Source: Pelomonas sp. BJYL3 (GTDB lineage: Bacteria > Pseudomonadota > Gammaproteobacteria > Burkholderiales > Burkholderiaceae_C). Taken from it: 64,000 nt of DNA. The stretch's first letter is position 1; every line of letters starts with the position of its first letter. The position numbers and the translations under genes are program-made. Below are positions 1-17,536 of this stretch, piece after piece. Under the pieces are notes generated by a model. The model was not told the DNA's origin. It made no database searches and saw nothing but the letters and a program-made list of their open reading frames with translations. The stretch covers positions 744,001-808,000 of the forward strand of contig NZ_JANZKX010000003.1 in NCBI RefSeq assembly GCF_027257975.1, written 5' to 3'.

Positions 1-559
<559 letters not shown>

Positions 560-628
560 GATCTTGCTCCAGATGCAGTGAGCCGCCAACGGGTCAGTAG
601 AAACCCGAGGCGGCCAGAAAAGTCGTGT

Positions 629-1099
629 TTAGAAGCGGAAGTGCGAGAACGCCTTGTTGGCATCAGCCATACGGTGGACTTCGTCACGCTTCTTCATGGC
701 GCCGCCGCGGCCTTCCGAGGCCTCCAGCAGTTCGTTGGCCAGGCGTTGAGCCATGGACTTCTCGCCACGCTTGCGGGCCGATTCCTTCAGCCAGCGCATG
801 GCCAGAGCCATCCGGCGGACGGGGCGAACTTCCACGGGAACTTGGTAGTTCGCACCGCCGACACGGCGGGACTTCACTTCGACCATGGGCTTCACGTTGT
901 TCAAGGCGATCATGAACACTTCCAGCGGATCCTTGCCGGCCTTCTTCTCGACTTGCTCGAGGGCGCCGTAAATGATGCGCTCGGCGACAGCCTTCTTGCC
1001 CGATTCCATGATGACGTTCATGAACTTGGACAGATCAACGCTACCGAACTTGGGATCAGGCAGGATCTCGCGCTTGGGTACTTCGCGACGACGTGGCAT
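629..1099 (-). CDS. rpsG: 30S ribosomal protein S7
   Basis: Small-subunit protein that nucleates assembly of the 16S rRNA 3' domain and contacts tRNA near the E site. It has 156 residues starting [20 protein letters not shown], the usual family length. I chose the start after a good AAGGA ribosome-binding site and because a longer in-frame extension lacks family similarity. The gene lies between rpsL (174-base gap) and fusA. In enterobacteria S7 represses the str operon through this gap; I did not find the corresponding structure by eye. Confidence 0.98.
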   Translation of the reverse strand: MPRRREVPKREILPDPKFGSVDLSKFMNVIMESGKKAVAERIIYGALEQVEKKAGKDPLEVFMIALNNVKPMVEVKSRRVGGANYQVPVEVRPVRRMALAMRWLKESARKRGEKSMAQRLANELLEASEGRGGAMKKRDEVHRMADANKAFSHFRF

Positions 1100-1273
1100 G
1101 GGTATTTCCTTCTTCGCTTCAGTTGGTCTGGCAATGGCTCGCTGCCATCTGCCGCAACCGGGGATGACCACGCATTCGGGACATCCACTTACTCGGCCGC
1201 TGTGCCCACTTTGGGGTCATGCGCTCCGCAAAAACATCCGACCAGAGCCTGAGGGCCGGTCGTGACAACTCAA

Positions 1274-1651
1274 TTAAGCCTTCTTCGGGCGCTTGGCACC
1301 GTACTTGGAACGGGACTGCTTGCGATCCTTGACGCCTTGCAGGTCCAGCGAACCGCGGACGATGTGGTAACGAACACCCGGCAGATCCTTCACACGGCCG
1401 CCGCGCACCAGCACGACGCTGTGCTCTTGAAGGTTGTGGCCTTCACCGCCGATGTAGGAAATCACCTCGAAGCCGTTGGTCAGGCGAACCTTGGCGACCT
1501 TACGCAGAGCGGAGTTCGGCTTCTTGGGGGTCGTGGTGTACACGCGGGTGCACACGCCACGACGCTGGGGGCATGCCTGCATGGCAGGCGACTTGGACTT
1601 CGTGACCTCGGTCTCACGACCTTGGCGCACGAGCTGGTTGATGGTTGGCAT
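1274..1651 (-). CDS. rpsL: 30S ribosomal protein S12
   Basis: Decoding-centre protein of 125 residues starting [20 protein letters not shown]. The [13 protein letters not shown] loop carries both conserved lysines at residues 43-44 (42-43 in E. coli mature numbering), and the second loop reads [10 protein letters not shown]. No classical streptomycin-resistance substitution is therefore visible. It is the first gene of the str operon here, with its own candidate promoter upstream at 1871-1900. A longer in-frame start nine codons upstream exists but is not conserved. Confidence 0.98.
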   Translation of the reverse strand: MPTINQLVRQGRETEVTKSKSPAMQACPQRRGVCTRVYTTTPKKPNSALRKVAKVRLTNGFEVISYIGGEGHNLQEHSVVLVRGGRVKDLPGVRYHIVRGSLDLQGVKDRKQSRSKYGAKRPKKA

Positions 1652-1870
1652 AAGTAACTTGTTCCCGTTTGAAGTCACAGACCTCTAGTCGCCCGACATG
1701 TTTCACCCCCTGGCAAAACACCGCCTGAACATCGTGCCCACGCGCCCCTGCGACGCTGCCGCGAGAAGCACAAAAAGAAGCGCAAAAGCGCGCAACGCCA
1801 AGGCGCCGCACGCTGAGTTCAAGCTGTCTGCACCTCGATGGGCGCAGCTAGACCAACTAGAGAGCCCTCG

Positions 1871-1900
1871 ATTGTATGCCAGCGAGCATCTTTTGCACAA
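1871..1900 (-). promoter_or_regulatory. Candidate sigma70 promoter of the str operon
   Basis: Read on the minus strand, a TTGTGC -35-like hexamer and a TACAAT -10 hexamer are separated by 18 bases, about 220 bases before the rpsL start. The bases between rpsL and the PIN-domain gene (1652-2056) otherwise hold only this promoter and an untranslated leader. No further gene is seen there. Confidence 0.5.
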
Positions 1901-2056
1901 GCGGCGGTGCCCGCAACGCCGATGGGCAGGGGCATTGCTGGGAAAATGAGCACCTCCTGACGACTCACGATCAGCCACCGGCCTCGCATTCCTCGGCCCC
2001 ACCCGCCAAGCCTGCTGGGCAGTGGTGGCAGGGACGTGCCGCTCCCCTCCCCTGAC

Positions 2057-2623
2057 ATGCCTCATCTCCTCCTGATGCCCACCTCGCATTCGAGTCCCCC
2101 CGTCCACACCATCACCTCCCGCCACGGCGAGACTGCAGGCGGGCCGGCTGCCGCCCGCAGCGCAGCGCCGCGGCTGGTGCTGGACACCCAGGTGGTGATG
2201 GAGTGGCTGGTGTTCCGCGACCCGGGCATTCGAGCCCTGGCCGAGCCCATCGAGGCGGGTCACTGGGTCTGGATTGGCAGCACTGCCATGCGGGATGAGC
2301 TGCTCCATGTCCTGTCACGAGGCGTGGCGGCCCGCTGGAGTCCGGACCCGGCCAGCATCGCGGAGGTGTTCGCACGCCTGTGCCGGATGCACGAGCCCCT
2401 CGCGGAAGAAGCCGCCCTGCCCCTCCTCAAATGTCGCGACAAGGATGACCAGAAGTTCATCGACCTGGCGCTGGCCCAGAAGGCGGACGCCCTGATCAGC
2501 CGGGACGGCGATGTCCTGGCCCTGGCCAAGCGCGCCCGCAAGCACGGGCTGGCCATCCTGAAGCCCGATCAGTGGCTGGCGCTCACGCAAGCCGCTCCCG
2601 CGGCGGGCACCGCGCCCCTCTGA
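2057..2623 (+). CDS. PIN-domain protein, putative toxin-like RNase
   Basis: PIN-fold protein of the COG1569/TIGR00305 type (putative toxin component, PIN family). The fold's first acidic residue is in PRLVLDTQVVMEWL. The C-terminal acidic cluster lies in KCRDKDDQKFIDLALAQ and ISRDGDVLAL, so the metal-binding aspartates look intact and RNase activity is plausible. The N terminus is uncertain: GTG at 2036, ATG at 2057 and ATG at 2075 are all in frame, and the domain begins only about 30 residues later. No antitoxin gene lies next to it. It sits alone, opposite in strand, between the rpoBC and str operons and converges on the rpoC terminator. Confidence 0.8.
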   Translation: MPHLLLMPTSHSSPPVHTITSRHGETAGGPAAARSAAPRLVLDTQVVMEWLVFRDPGIRALAEPIEAGHWVWIGSTAMRDELLHVLSRGVAARWSPDPASIAEVFARLCRMHEPLAEEAALPLLKCRDKDDQKFIDLALAQKADALISRDGDVLALAKRARKHGLAILKPDQWLALTQAAPAAGTAPL

Positions 2624-2661
2624 TCCTCTCTGATCCGCGCGCTGGCGCGAGAAACGGGTAG

Positions 2662-2696
2662 AAAAAAGCCGCCGCCCCTTTCGGGTGCGGCGGCTT
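2662..2696 (-). terminator. Rho-independent terminator after rpoC
   Basis: On the minus strand an AAGCCGCCG arm pairs with CGGCGGCTT across a GAAA-containing loop and is followed by a run of T. It lies 44 bases past the rpoC stop, so it ends the rpoBC operon. There is no T-run in the other direction, so it does not serve the PIN gene. Confidence 0.85.
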
Positions 2697-2739
2697 GTCG
2701 GGGGCGCAGGCCGGGTTGCCCCGGCCCTTGCATCCAGCC

Positions 2740-6963
<4,224 letters not shown>

Positions 6964-6984
6964 GTGTTTCTCCTGTTCCGTCTC

Positions 6985-11106
<4,122 letters not shown>

Positions 11107-11363
11107 AAACACTCCGTGGCTAGCCCCCACCTGGCCATGGCAGGGGCTGCGTCGGCGACTGGCTATTCAGGCATTGCACCCGAAGCTTGGTGGTTGGCCA
11201 CTACCAACCGCTGGCGGACAACCCCGGCCGCATGCTCATGCGTCACCAGAGTCCGACCAAACCTGCTCTCTGCAGTCGGATCAGAGAACACTTGAAAGAA
11301 CCGCGAATGATACCTCGCGAAGCACTTTCAGCTGTTCTCAATCAAGATAAACCCGCAATGACG

Positions 11364-11392
11364 AAAAAGGGGAAGCCCAAAGGCAACCCCTT
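11364..11392 (-). terminator. Attenuator-like hairpin between rplL and rpoB
   Basis: On the minus strand AAGGGG pairs with CCCCTT. Inside that a 2x2 TT/TT bulge and a GCC/GGC stem close a four-base loop, and a T-run follows at 11368-11364. It lies about 145 bases after rplL and 258 bases before rpoB, inside one operon, so it probably terminates only part of the transcripts. A partial terminator at this place is known in enterobacteria; here it is inferred from the sequence only. Confidence 0.6.
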
Positions 11393-11427
11393 CTCGAATC
11401 CAGGTGAACCTGAATTCGTGCGGCGGG

Positions 11428-11530
11428 CGGCGTAGCGAGCTGGTCGAGGTCGGGCTTGAGACGCGCAGCCGTACTTGGGTACGGCGAGCATCGAAAGCCC
11501 GAGATCGGCCGGCGCAGTAGCCGAACGCCG
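11428..11530 (-). other. Nested inverted-repeat RNA element directly after rplL
   Basis: Three nested complementary pairs lie within 103 bases. The outer pair is 11428-11433 with 11525-11530 (CGGCGT/ACGCCG). The middle is 11450-11457 with 11495-11502 (TCGGGCTT/AAGCCCGA). The inner is 11468-11474 with 11479-11485 (GCCGTAC/GTACGGC, loop TTGG). G-U pairing extends the middle stem outward. The element begins seven bases past the rplL stop. It could be an RNase III-type processing site or a stability element separating ribosomal-protein from polymerase messages. It has no T-run. Confidence 0.6.
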
Positions 11531-11536
11531 TACGAA

Positions 11537-11917
11537 TTACTTGAGTTCGACCTTGGCGCCGGCTTCTTCCAGCTTCTTCTTAGCGGCTTCGGCGTCAGCC
11601 TTGGCAACGCCTTCCTTGACGGGCTTCGGAGCGCCGTCGACCAGGTCCTTGGCTTCCTTCAGACCCAGGCCGGTGATTTCACGCACGGCCTTGATCACGC
11701 CCACCTTGTTGGAACCGGCTTCAGCCAGCACCACGGTGAACTCGGTCTTTTCTTCAGCAGCAGCAGCGCCGCCGCCAGCAGCACCGCCAGCAGCGGGAGC
11801 AGCCATGGAAGCGGCGGACACGCCGAACTTCTCTTCGATGGCCTTGACCAGGTCGTTCAGTTCCAGAACGGTCATGCTGTCCAGAGCAGCCAGGAATGCG
11901 TCTTTATCGAATGCCAT
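11537..11917 (-). CDS. rplL: 50S ribosomal protein L7/L12
   Basis: Stalk protein that recruits translational GTPases. It has 126 residues starting [20 protein letters not shown]. The N-terminal dimerisation helix, an Ala/Gly-rich hinge ([14 protein letters not shown], residues about 41-57) and the conserved C-terminal domain with [19 protein letters not shown] are all present. It follows rplJ by 51 bases. Structured RNA lies immediately downstream. Confidence 0.98.
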   Translation of the reverse strand: MAFDKDAFLAALDSMTVLELNDLVKAIEEKFGVSAASMAAPAAGGAAGGGAAAAEEKTEFTVVLAEAGSNKVGVIKAVREITGLGLKEAKDLVDGAPKPVKEGVAKADAEAAKKKLEEAGAKVELK

Positions 11918-11968
11918 GATGTTTCCTAAATACAGATAAGTTGCAGTTGATGCGGTGATCGTCGTCGA

Positions 11969-12487
11969 TCAGGCGGCAGCCGGGGCTTCGGCTTCTGCGC
12001 CGCCACCACGTTGCTGAGCCAGTGCAGCCAGCACGGCAGCGGTACGCTGCACGGGCGACTTGAGCAGGCCGGCCACTTGCGACAGCAGCACTTCCTTGCT
12101 CGGCACGGCGGCCAGGGCCTTCACGCCATTGACGTCCAGGGCCTTGCCACCATAGGCGCCGCCCTTGATCACCAGCTTGTCATTGGTCTTGGCAAAGTCA
12201 GCGATGACTTTGGCAGCCGCGACAGCATCTTCCGAAAAGCCGTAGATCAGCGGGCCGACCATGCTCTCCGATGCGACCTCGAACGAGGTGCCAGCGACAG
12301 CGCGACGGGCCAGGGTGTTCTTCAGCACGTGAAGATACACACCTTGGGCACGCGCAGTGACGCGCAGCTTGTTCAAGGCTTCAACGGTGAGGCCACGGTA
12401 CTCGGCCAGCGCCAGCGTCTGGGCCTTGGCAGCCTGGGCTGCCACGTCCGACACGACGGCTGCTTTCTCGTTGCGATTGAGACTCAA
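11969..12487 (-). CDS. rplJ: 50S ribosomal protein L10
   Basis: Stalk-base protein that anchors L7/L12 dimers. It has 172 residues starting (M)[17 protein letters not shown]. The start codon is TTG (complement at 12485-12487), placed after a clear GAGGAG ribosome-binding site. No ATG fits the conserved N terminus. The C terminus ends in an Ala/Glu-rich tail. The L10-L12 complex usually controls this message through the leader just upstream (12488-12807). Confidence 0.97.
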   Translation of the reverse strand: MSLNRNEKAAVVSDVAAQAAKAQTLALAEYRGLTVEALNKLRVTARAQGVYLHVLKNTLARRAVAGTSFEVASESMVGPLIYGFSEDAVAAAKVIADFAKTNDKLVIKGGAYGGKALDVNGVKALAAVPSKEVLLSQVAGLLKSPVQRTAAVLAALAQQRGGGAEAEAPAAA

Positions 12488-12807
12488 GGTCTACTCCTCA
12501 CAAAAATGCCTTCGGTCTTGCGACCTCCGGCACACCGGAATTCAGCGACCTTCTGTCAGGAACTCACACCTGGACCTCTCGGTCCGGGCACAAAACTTTC
12601 CCTTCAGCGGGTTCGCCATCTGCGCTGGCTGCCACACGAAGTGGCCATTAAGCGTCACCCCCGGTACTGCAGGGCTTCACACCAGCGGTCTTGGATGACG
12701 CGCTTCCGTCAGATGACAAAAGCGCCCCACCAATCTTGTCGCGCGATGCCAGACTCGCACCGCGCAGATTCATTGCCGCCTGGCGCCGGGGCGCCAGGCT
12801 TCTGCAC
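12488..12807 (-). promoter_or_regulatory. rplJ leader, probable L10(L12) autoregulation region
   Basis: 320 bases without a gene between rplA and rplJ. In proteobacteria this spacer usually carries the L10 leader RNA that L10-L12 binds to repress rplJL. I see several short GC-rich complementary segments and the ribosome-binding site of rplJ at the end, but did not derive a full fold. The function is inferred from position. Confidence 0.5.
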
Positions 12808-13515
12808 TTAGGCAGCGGCTGCAGCGTTGATGCTGGCGATTTCGACGCGGGCGCCGACGCCCATCGTCGAAGACACAGCCACCTTGCGCAGGTAGACACC
12901 CTTGCTGGTAGCCGGCTTGGACTTGTTCAGAGCCTCAACCAGTGCACGCAGGTTGTCTTGCAGCTTGTCGGTGTCGAAGGAACGACGGCCGATGGTGCCG
13001 TGGATGATGCCGGCCTTGTCGACGCGGAACTGGACCTGGCCAGCCTTGGCGTTCTTGACAGCGGTGGCGACGTCCGGGGTCACGGTGCCGACCTTGGGGT
13101 TCGGCATCAGGCCGCGGGGGCCCAGGATCTGACCCAGGGTACCAACGATACGCATGGTGTCGGGCGAGGCGATGACCACGTCGAAGGGCATGTCGCCAGC
13201 CTTCACGCGCTCAGCCAGGTCTTCCATGCCGACGACGTCAGCGCCGGCAGCCTTGGCTTCTTCAGCCTTGGCGCCTTGGGCGAACACCGCCACGCGCTTG
13301 GTCTTGCCGGTGCCATGGGGCAGCACGACAGCGCCGCGCACCACTTGGTCCGACTTCTTGGCATCGATGCCCAGTTGCACGGCCACGTCGATGGACTCAT
13401 CGAACTTGGCGGTGGCCAGTTCCTTGACCAGGTTCAGAGCGTCACCCAGGGGGTACAGCTTGGTGCTCTCGACCTTGCCTTGCAGAGCTTTTTGCTTCTT
13501 GGTCAGCTTAGCCAT
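12808..13515 (-). CDS. rplA: 50S ribosomal protein L1
   Basis: L1-stalk protein that helps release E-site tRNA and is usually also the repressor of the rplK-rplA message. It has 235 residues starting [20 protein letters not shown]. Conserved segments include [14 protein letters not shown] and [15 protein letters not shown]. The start is one base past the rplK stop, so translation is probably coupled. A much longer upstream frame overlaps rplK and is not real. Confidence 0.98.
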   Translation of the reverse strand: MAKLTKKQKALQGKVESTKLYPLGDALNLVKELATAKFDESIDVAVQLGIDAKKSDQVVRGAVVLPHGTGKTKRVAVFAQGAKAEEAKAAGADVVGMEDLAERVKAGDMPFDVVIASPDTMRIVGTLGQILGPRGLMPNPKVGTVTPDVATAVKNAKAGQVQFRVDKAGIIHGTIGRRSFDTDKLQDNLRALVEALNKSKPATSKGVYLRKVAVSSTMGVGARVEIASINAAAAA

Positions 13516-13516
13516 G

Positions 13517-13948
13517 TCACACACCCTCCACGATGATGCCCATCGAGCGGGCCGAACCAGCGATCGTACGAACGCCAGCGTCCAGATCAGCAGCGGTGAG
13601 GTCCTTCTGCTTGGTCTTGACGATCTCTTCCAGCTGGGCACGGGTCAGCTTGCCGACCTTGTCCAGGTGGGGGCGCTGCGAGCCCTTCTCGATCTTGGCA
13701 GCCTTCTTCAGCAGCACGGTCGCGGGAGGCGACTTGATGATGAAGGTGAAGCTCTTGTCTGCGAAGGCGGTGATCACCACCGGCAGCTTCATGCCCGGCT
13801 CATAGCCCTGCGTCTGGGCGTTGAACGCCTTGCAGAATTCCATGATGTTCAGGCCGCGCTGACCCAGCGCGGGACCGACCGGAGGCGAAGGATTTGCCTT
13901 GCCAGCCGGAATTTGCAGCTTGATGAAGCCGACAATCTTCTTGGCCAT
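13517..13948 (-). CDS. rplK: 50S ribosomal protein L11
   Basis: GTPase-centre protein of 143 residues starting [20 protein letters not shown]. The proline-rich [19 protein letters not shown] segment involved in thiopeptide binding and stringent response signalling is intact. A seven-codon in-frame extension is not conserved. The 180-base spacer after nusG holds an AAGGGCC/GGCCCTT hairpin without a T-run, and may contain the L1 binding site expected before this gene. Confidence 0.98.
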   Translation of the reverse strand: MAKKIVGFIKLQIPAGKANPSPPVGPALGQRGLNIMEFCKAFNAQTQGYEPGMKLPVVITAFADKSFTFIIKSPPATVLLKKAAKIEKGSQRPHLDKVGKLTRAQLEEIVKTKQKDLTAADLDAGVRTIAGSARSMGIIVEGV

Positions 13949-14128
13949 GTTTTCTCCTAGAAGCGCCACGGCGGCCTCGCCGTTGCGCCTGAGTGCTAGC
14001 GCCAGGGACTGGGACTTGCGCCTTTACCCTGGCTCCTCTTGTCCGTGTCTCGTCCCGGACTGGCTACGGATGCGTTGTCCAGATGCCAGAAGCACCTGAA
14101 GGGCCGCATCGGGCCCTTGTTCTTGGCG

Positions 14129-14710
14129 TCAGACCTTCTCGACCTGCGAGAAGTCCAGCTCCACCGGCGTGGCACGACCGAAGATCGTGACCGAGACGCG
14201 CACCTTGGACTTGTCGTAGTTGACTTCCTCGATGGCGCCATTGAAGTCGGTAAAGGGGCCTTCCTTGACGCGGACGATTTCGCCGACCGTCCACTCGACC
14301 TTGGGCCGGGGCTTCTCGACGCCTTCCTGCATCTGGTTGACGATCTTCATCACTTCGTGCTCGGAGATCGGAGCGGGGCGATTCTTGGCGCCGCCCACGA
14401 AGCCCGTCACCTTGGAGGTGTTCTTGACCAGGTGCCAGGTGTCGTCGTCCATGAGCATTTCCACCAGCACGTAGCCGGGGAAGAAGCGACGCTCGGTCAC
14501 GGACTTCTTGCCGTTCTTCAGCTCCACCACTTCTTCGGTGGGGACCAGGATGCGGCCGAACTTGTCCTGCATGCCGGCGCGATCGATGCGCTCGCGCAGG
14601 TTGCGCTCGACAGCCTTCTCCATGCCCGAATAGGCATGGACCACGTACCAGCGCTTGGGCAGGCCGGCCGGTGCGGCATCGGTCGCGGCAACTTGTTGCT
14701 CTTCGCTCAT
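14129..14710 (-). CDS. nusG: Transcription termination/antitermination factor NusG
   Basis: Links RNA polymerase to Rho or to the leading ribosome. It has 193 residues starting [20 protein letters not shown]. The NGN domain begins [15 protein letters not shown] and contains [12 protein letters not shown]. The KOW domain holds [16 protein letters not shown]. It lies 20 bases after secE and before the L11 operon, the standard bacterial order. Confidence 0.98.
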   Translation of the reverse strand: MSEEQQVAATDAAPAGLPKRWYVVHAYSGMEKAVERNLRERIDRAGMQDKFGRILVPTEEVVELKNGKKSVTERRFFPGYVLVEMLMDDDTWHLVKNTSKVTGFVGGAKNRPAPISEHEVMKIVNQMQEGVEKPRPKVEWTVGEIVRVKEGPFTDFNGAIEEVNYDKSKVRVSVTIFGRATPVELDFSQVEKV

Positions 14711-14730
14711 ATCAGTCCTTTTGCACCAGC

Positions 14731-15114
14731 TCAGCGCTTCCAACCCAGAATCAGGTCATACAACACCCATTCCAGGGTCTTGTCCGTGAGGAACAGGAAG
14801 AGCGCCATCACGACAACGAAGGCAAAGACGTAGCCCGTCATCTGCGTCGCTTCCTTGCGGGTGGGCCACACCACCTTGCGCACCTCGCGCAGCGAGTCCT
14901 GGCCATAGGCGATCAGGGACTTGCCGGATTCGGAGGTGAAGAAGGCACCGGCCGAAGCAGCCAGCAGCACGAGCAAGGCGCCCCACTGGGCCAGCGCGCC
15001 CTGCTTGGACAAGGCATAGAAGGCCACCAGTGCGCCGATCAGCAGCAGCACGGCACCGGCCAGCTTGACCTTGTCGGCACCGGAGGTGACGGTTTCGACT
15101 TGAGGATTGGACAT
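14731..15114 (-). CDS. secE: Preprotein translocase subunit SecE
   Basis: Inner-membrane subunit that clamps SecY in the Sec translocon. It has 127 residues, the long proteobacterial form with three transmembrane helices (about residues 18-36, 41-60 and 92-112). The conserved amphipathic segment [20 protein letters not shown] precedes the last helix. It lies between tRNA-Trp and nusG as in most proteobacteria. Confidence 0.97.
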   Translation of the reverse strand: MSNPQVETVTSGADKVKLAGAVLLLIGALVAFYALSKQGALAQWGALLVLLAASAGAFFTSESGKSLIAYGQDSLREVRKVVWPTRKEATQMTGYVFAFVVVMALFLFLTDKTLEWVLYDLILGWKR

Positions 15115-15241
15115 TCGATTCGCTTTCAGCGCCCGTATCGGGCAAGGGTCAATCCTGACCCATCAGCAGCAAAGCCCGCCGAGACGAACTCCCGCGGGCT
15201 TGGCTTGACCACAAAGACCAACAATCCTGATCAGAGATTGC

Positions 15242-15317
15242 TGGCAGGGGCAGAGGGTCTCGAACCCCCAACCTTCGGTTTTGGAGACCGACGCTCTGCC
15301 AATTGAGCTATGCCCCT
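15242..15317 (-). tRNA. tRNA-Trp (anticodon CCA)
   Basis: A 76-base cloverleaf: acceptor AGGGGCA pairs with TGCCCCT, the D-arm reads AGCTCAATTGGCAGAGC, the anticodon loop carries CCA, the T-arm contains GGTTCGAGACC, and the 3' CCA is encoded. It is 15 bases downstream of tuf and so probably co-transcribed with it. Confidence 0.97.
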
Positions 15318-15332
15318 GTGGCCTTTCAAAGA

Positions 15333-16523
<1,191 letters not shown>

Positions 16524-16571
16524 CTTGCGCTCCTGGCGATCAGATCAGAAAAGAGAAGGGGAGAAAGGAGG

Positions 16572-16646
<75 letters not shown>

Positions 16647-16718
16647 ATCGACACGGGTTTGACGACGACGAAAGACGCTTTCATCAAACCGGTGCCGACA
16701 TGACCTTCAAGCTGCCGC

Positions 16719-16792
16719 TGGAGCGGGAAACGGGAATCGAACCCGTGTCATTAGCTTGGAAGGCTAAGGTTCTACCATTGAACTACTCCCGC
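16719..16792 (-). tRNA. tRNA-Gly (anticodon TCC)
   Basis: A 74-base cloverleaf with acceptor GCGGGAG, anticodon stem TTAGC/GCTAA around TCC, T-arm CGGGTTCGATTCCCG and an encoded CCA. It is the middle tRNA of the Tyr-Gly-Thr-tuf transcript. Confidence 0.97.
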
Positions 16793-16846
16793 CCGGGAGT
16801 TTTCTCTCTGAGCCAGAACCACCGACTCATCGAGTGTGCTTTGCCT

Positions 16847-16932
16847 TGGTGGAGGAGGCTGGATTCGAACCAGCGTACGCGTAAGCGGGCAGATTTACAG
16901 TCTGCTGCCTTTAACCACTCGGCCACCCCTCC
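16847..16932 (-). tRNA. tRNA-Tyr (anticodon GTA)
   Basis: An 86-base class II tRNA with acceptor GGAGGGG, a long variable arm of about 13 bases, anticodon GTA, T-arm GCTGGTTCGAATCCAGC and an encoded CCA. It is the first gene of the tufB-type operon, about eight bases after the predicted transcription start. Confidence 0.97.
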
Positions 16933-16946
16933 GAGGCAAGCCCGCT

Positions 16947-16974
16947 ACTGTAGCACAGCTTTTCCAGATCTCAA
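16947..16974 (-). promoter_or_regulatory. Promoter of the tRNA-tuf operon
   Basis: On the minus strand TTGAGA and TACAGT hexamers stand 16 bases apart, ending 14 bases before tRNA-Tyr. A GC-rich stretch follows the -10, as is usual for stringently controlled stable-RNA promoters. The 600 bases from here to the TonB receptor (to 17536) contain no recognisable gene. Confidence 0.65.
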
Positions 16975-17372
16975 GCAACTTTCGAAAACTCTTTCAAGCA
17001 TTCTTCAAGCACCCGGACCAGAGCCACTGCGCCCCAGCTGCCAGCCTGCTTTCTGGCAAGCTCTCGCGGCTTGCGCCACGAAACATCACCGAAAACCAGA
17101 CCCGCATCAGCGGAGCCCGCGACTATAGCAGCTTATGCGAAGGCATATCAAGATGACGCCGCCGGACTTGCGCCCGAATGCGCAGGCCCACACACCACAA
17201 CGAGGCGAGCCTGTCCTGGATCCACCCTCCACTACGCCGCCGATCAACAATACCAATCGACTACCAAGCCAGCCGGCCCACCCCCATGTCCGCCCGCATT
17301 CGACGCGGCCGCACCCGGCCGCCCCGCAGCGGTCGCAGCGATGCCACAGCAGGGAAAACACGCCCCTCAAAG

Positions 17373-17388
17373 TGGTAGCAAAGTGGAT
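17373..17388 (+). promoter_or_regulatory. Operator A: TGGTA-N6-TGGAT upstream of the TonB receptor
   Basis: A direct repeat with one helical-turn spacing (TGGTA, GCAAAG, TGGAT) lies 149 bases before the receptor start. A TATAGT -10-like hexamer sits just downstream at 17400-17405, so the site would cover the -35 region. It matches the elements found upstream of the halogenase and nagK; the second half deviates from consensus at its last two bases. Confidence 0.5.
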
Positions 17389-17536
17389 CTATTGGTCGTT
17401 ATAGTGGCATGGCATTGGTTGCATTTGAGGTGTGTATTGGTGGTGTCGTAGTGGGGATGAGTTTTCATCCCGCCCTCTGATGCCAAGTCTTTCAACAGGC
17501 CAGACCGAATTCACTGGCCACTAAGAGGAGCAGTTC

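Noticed and set aside
17393-17409. Second possible operator TGGTC-N7-TGGCA near operator A
   Set aside because: Wrong spacing and two mismatches; not counted among the six sites.
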